16,446 nucleotides of DNA from Thioalkalivibrio sp. Lineage in GTDB: Bacteria; Pseudomonadota; Gammaproteobacteria; Ectothiorhodospirales; Ectothiorhodospiraceae. Below, piece by piece: positions 13,974-16,446 of the stretch. Positions within the stretch are counted from its first letter, which is position 1, and each line of letters begins with the position of its first letter. A program made the translations under genes and the position numbers. Location of the stretch: contig PWRV01000102.1 in NCBI GenBank assembly GCA_003563455.1, positions 1-16,446 of the forward strand. Reading direction: 5' to 3'. Under the pieces are notes generated by a model. It was not told the origin of the DNA. It made no database searches and saw nothing but the letters and a program-made list of their open reading frames with translations.

Positions 13974-15392
13974 CTATTCCCCTTTGCTGCCTCCGAAGAC
14001 GGCCGCCTGCAGGTGCCACTTGGAGGCCAGCGTCTCGGTGGCATTGAGGACTTCCTCGGCCCGGGCCGGGTGGTTCCAGGTGCCGCGCGCGAGCCAGGCG
14101 AGGGCGGTGTCCCGGTCGGGCGCCAGCGACAGCAGGTGGATCAGCTCGCCGGCATCGCCGCCGATGATCTCGCCGCCAAGCAGCGAGCCGGTATCCATGT
14201 CCCCGATCAGGCGCACGAAGCCCTCCGGCTCGTCCTGTCCGAGCGCACGTGGCGAGGTCTCGAACGCGGCGAATCCGACGGCGGGCTCGAGTTCCTCGTC
14301 CTCCGCGCTGTCTTCGTCCAATCCGATCCGGGCCATCTCGACCGCACTGTAGACCACCATCGGCACGAAGCGTCCGTCCTGCCGGCGCCCGTTGCCGCCA
14401 AGGATGTTCTCGACCGCAATAGTGGCGTCCGACAGGGCGTGGTTGGCAGTCATCCAGTGCCCTGCCACGTCCCCGATCGCGTAGATGTTCGGCACCGCGG
14501 TCTGCAGGGTGTCACTGCGCTTCACGAAGCCGTTCCGGTCGGTTTCAACACCGATGTCTCCGAGTCCCAGCCCTTCGGTATGCGGCCTGCGGCCGGTGCC
14601 CAGTAGCACCCAGTCGACCTCGAAGCGCTGACCGTCGGAGGTGGTGATCGTCACCCCGTCGACATCGTGATCCACGGCCTCGTAGCCGGGTACCTGCCGC
14701 GGTTCCGCATCCGCCGCGGCGAGCTGGCTCTTCAGCGTCGACAACGCCTGAGGGCTGAAGCCGAGCCGCGACAGGGGCTGCGAGCGCGTGAGCCAGGTGA
14801 TCTCCCGGCCGAGCAGGCGGAGGATGAACGCGAACTCGGTGGCCACCACGCCGCTGCCGATCACCGCCACCCGCTCGCCGGCAGGCGGCGGCTGGTCGAA
14901 GAGAACGTCGGTGCTGAGGATGCGTCCCTCAACGAGTTCGAACGGTTGCGGAACGATCGGCTCGGCGCCGGTGGCAATGATCGTGTTCCGGGCCCGCAGG
15001 CTCACGGTGCCGTCGGCCCCGCGAACCTCGATCTCCTCCGGGCCGACGAGCCGGGCGTGTCCGTCCAGGCTGCGCACCTTCAGGTGCTTGAGGTAGCTTC
15101 GGTAGCTGTCACGTACTGTCGTGACCACTTCGTGCTGGTGATTCCAGGCCTGGTCCAGGTCGCCCGCCAGGGTACCGCGGATGCCGCGGCCCTCGAAGTG
15201 CCGCTGTGCCGCGATCAGCCGGGCGCTGTGATACCAGTCCTTTTTCGGCACGCAGCCGCGGTTCAGGCAGCAGCCGCCCCAATCGCCGCTCTCGATGATC
15301 ACGACGCTCAGGCCGCGCAGGGCACCGAGGACCGCGGCCCGGTAGCCGCCGGGGCCGCTCCCGATCACCGCGAGGTCGTGGATGTCGGTCAT
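13974..15392 (-). CDS. Pyridine nucleotide-disulfide oxidoreductase, Lpd/glutathione-reductase-like
   Basis: A 472-residue class I FAD flavoenzyme. It has the FAD Rossmann motif VIGSGPGG (9-16), the redox-active disulfide in GGCCLNRGCVPKK (Cys42 and Cys47, with an extra Cys41), the NAD(P) motif VIGSGVVATEFA (177-188), the second FAD motif YAIGDVAG (304-311) and a dimerisation domain. The C-terminal His-Glu dyad is preserved as His441-Pro and Glu446. Arg203 and Arg209 sit at the positions of the NADPH-binding arginines of human glutathione reductase, suggesting NADPH use. No 2-oxo-acid dehydrogenase subunits are nearby, so a conventional Lpd role is uncertain. The ATG at 15392 has GGAG eight bases upstream and overlaps the stop of the DUF3108 gene (ATGA). 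Confidence 0.9.
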   Translation of the reverse strand: MTDIHDLAVIGSGPGGYRAAVLGALRGLSVVIIESGDWGGCCLNRGCVPKKDWYHSARLIAAQRHFEGRGIRGTLAGDLDQAWNHQHEVVTTVRDSYRSYLKHLKVRSLDGHARLVGPEEIEVRGADGTVSLRARNTIIATGAEPIVPQPFELVEGRILSTDVLFDQPPPAGERVAVIGSGVVATEFAFILRLLGREITWLTRSQPLSRLGFSPQALSTLKSQLAAADAEPRQVPGYEAVDHDVDGVTITTSDGQRFEVDWVLLGTGRRPHTEGLGLGDIGVETDRNGFVKRSDTLQTAVPNIYAIGDVAGHWMTANHALSDATIAVENILGGNGRRQDGRFVPMVVYSAVEMARIGLDEDSAEDEELEPAVGFAAFETSPRALGQDEPEGFVRLIGDMDTGSLLGGEIIGGDAGELIHLLSLAPDRDTALAWLARGTWNHPARAEEVLNATETLASKWHLQAAVFGGSKGE

Positions 15393-16135
15393 GGCAGTGT
15401 CTCCTGCAGCGGGATCACCGGTTCGTGCCATTCGAGCTTGGTCAATTCCAGCCGGAAGACGTGGCCGTCGGCCTCGTAGTCGAGCCGCATGGGCAGGTAG
15501 TGGAGATCGGGTGCGAACCAGCCGGACAGCTCCACGTCACTGTCTTCGCTCTTGCGTACCACCCGGAGTGTGTCCTTGCGGCCCAGCTCGGTGTCGATCT
15601 GTTCCCGGCCTTCGAGGCCCAGGGTGTAGTCGCGCAGTCGGTCCCGTTCGAGCACGGTCACGCGGAGGGTGGAATCGAAGTCGTTGTCGCGCAGCCGCGT
15701 CATGGTCAGGTACACCGACGACAGGAAGTCCACGGTGTCGGGCGGGACGTCCAGATCAAACGCCTTCCCGTTGTACCGGCCGTGCGCACGTCCCGTGCTC
15801 CAGTCGAAGCGGGTCTCCGCGTTGCGTTCACGCCGCGGCGTGATACGGCTGCTGCGGGTGCTCAGCAGGCGCAAATGATCGGCCCCCGGCCGGAACACCG
15901 CTTCCCGGTCGAACTCGAAGCGGCCCAGCAGGCGCAGGAAGCCCGAAACGTGGGCCTCCAGGGCCATGTGCAGATTCTCGCCCTCGTGACTCAGCGTGCT
16001 TTGGGCGATCAGGGTGTTGCCGAAAGCGTGTGCCTCGTAGGTCGCGGTATACGCGGGGATGCTGGTCGGCGACCCGGCCTGGGCGGCCCCGGGAATGCAG
16101 AGGATCAGGATCAGGAGCAGGTAGTGCCAGCGCAT
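15389..16135 (-). CDS. Secreted DUF3108-family protein
   Basis: A 248-residue protein with an N-terminal Sec signal peptide: MRWHYLLLILILCIPGAAQA, with likely cleavage after AQA at about residue 20 and no lipobox. The mature part is a strand-rich domain that begins PAYTATYEAHAFGNTLIAQS and contains FDWSTGRAHGRYNGKAFDLDVPPDTVD, DFLSSVYLTMTRLR and LHYLPMRLDYEADG. This matches DUF3108, a periplasmic family of unknown biochemical role that is commonly encoded after purN in gammaproteobacteria (from memory). The ATG at 16135 shares its first base with the purN stop (TAATG) and has GGAGG ten bases upstream. A longer frame reaching back to 16201 is rejected because it overlaps purN and lacks a signal peptide. 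Confidence 0.88.
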   Translation of the reverse strand: MRWHYLLLILILCIPGAAQAGSPTSIPAYTATYEAHAFGNTLIAQSTLSHEGENLHMALEAHVSGFLRLLGRFEFDREAVFRPGADHLRLLSTRSSRITPRRERNAETRFDWSTGRAHGRYNGKAFDLDVPPDTVDFLSSVYLTMTRLRDNDFDSTLRVTVLERDRLRDYTLGLEGREQIDTELGRKDTLRVVRKSEDSDVELSGWFAPDLHYLPMRLDYEADGHVFRLELTKLEWHEPVIPLQETLP

Positions 16136-16446
16136 TATTTCGTGACCTCCGGTGCCGGGTTCAGCAGCAGGGGATGATCCAGCCGCTCTCCATCGCACCA
16201 TATCGTGTTCCCGGTGGCGTGAATCCGTCCTGAACAGAACATCGCCACCGCGGCGGGATAGAGTCGGTGCTCTTCCGTCTGCACCCGTACGGCCAGTGTT
16301 TCCGGGGTGTCGCCGGGGTAGATCGGAATCCGAGCCTGCATGATCACGGGACCGCCGTCGAGTTCCGTGGTGACAAAGTGCACACTGGCCCCGTGGTGTA
16401 AAACCTCCGCCGCCAATGCGCGCGCATGGGTGTCGAGTCCGCGGAA
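16135..16446 (-). CDS. purN: Phosphoribosylglycinamide formyltransferase (C-terminal part)
   Basis: The last 103 residues of PurN, which transfers formyl from 10-formyltetrahydrofolate to GAR in purine synthesis. The visible part starts FRGLDTHARALA at the window edge and contains the family block GASVHFVTTELDGGPVIMQA. This covers the loop with the catalytic Asp of E. coli PurN (Asp144, in ELDGGP). YPGDTPETLAVRVQTEEHRLYP then follows, also matching E. coli closely. The N-terminal half lies outside the window. The stop TAA at 16135-16137 overlaps the DUF3108 start by one base. In related bacteria purM usually precedes purN. Confidence 0.95.
   Translation of the reverse strand, partial: FRGLDTHARALAAEVLHHGASVHFVTTELDGGPVIMQARIPIYPGDTPETLAVRVQTEEHRLYPAAVAMFCSGRIHATGNTIWCDGERLDHPLLLNPAPEVTK

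Noticed and set aside
14667..15479. A 270-codon plus-strand frame antisense to the oxidoreductase
   Set aside because: The minus-strand frame carries all flavoenzyme motifs. The plus-strand frame has none and is explained by high GC at third positions.

Overview
The window is dense, GC-rich bacterial chromosome with short intergenic gaps, many stop/start overlaps and no gene-free stretch above 300 bases. Proteins and gene order point to a gammaproteobacterium: ribonuclease G, YhdP, a nitrilase-family amidase, TldD and PmbA lie in one co-directional run, an extension of the rng-yhdP-tldD order known from E. coli. The high GC and the relatively unusual neighbours fit a purple-sulfur or chemolithotroph-type lineage such as Ectothiorhodospiraceae, but that placement is inference. 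I see no rRNA, tRNA, CRISPR array, prophage or complete insertion sequence.

Left end (1-968): the C-terminus of an unrecognised plus-strand protein converges on a minus-strand TM2-domain membrane protein. A 144-bp intergenic region then separates that gene from a divergent LysR-type regulator.

LysR cluster (969-4193): four plus-strand genes overlap end to end (TGATG, TTGA, ATGA). They encode a CysL-like LysR regulator, a class I glutamine amidotransferase-fold protein lacking the catalytic Cys and His, a small helical protein with a DUF2281-like N-terminus, and an AI-2E/PerM-family membrane transporter. This is the least familiar part of the window and the best candidate for an undescribed functional unit.

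Core run (4299-13899): rng (RNA processing), yhdP (giant AsmA-like envelope protein implicated in phospholipid transport to the outer membrane), a Nit/deaminated-glutathione-amidase-like hydrolase, tldD, an unrecognised 87-aa gene, and pmbA (tldE). TldD and PmbA form a metalloprotease heterodimer; here the two subunit genes are close together and flank the small gene. The pmbA start carries a perfect 18-bp tandem duplication.

Right end (13974-16446, minus strand): purN (truncated by the window edge), a secreted DUF3108 protein and a flavin disulfide oxidoreductase overlap as one operon (TAATG, ATGA). It converges on pmbA, and an 11-bp-arm palindrome sits between the two transcription units. 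The oxidoreductase has residues typical of NADPH-using glutathione reductases rather than NAD-using dihydrolipoamide dehydrogenases.
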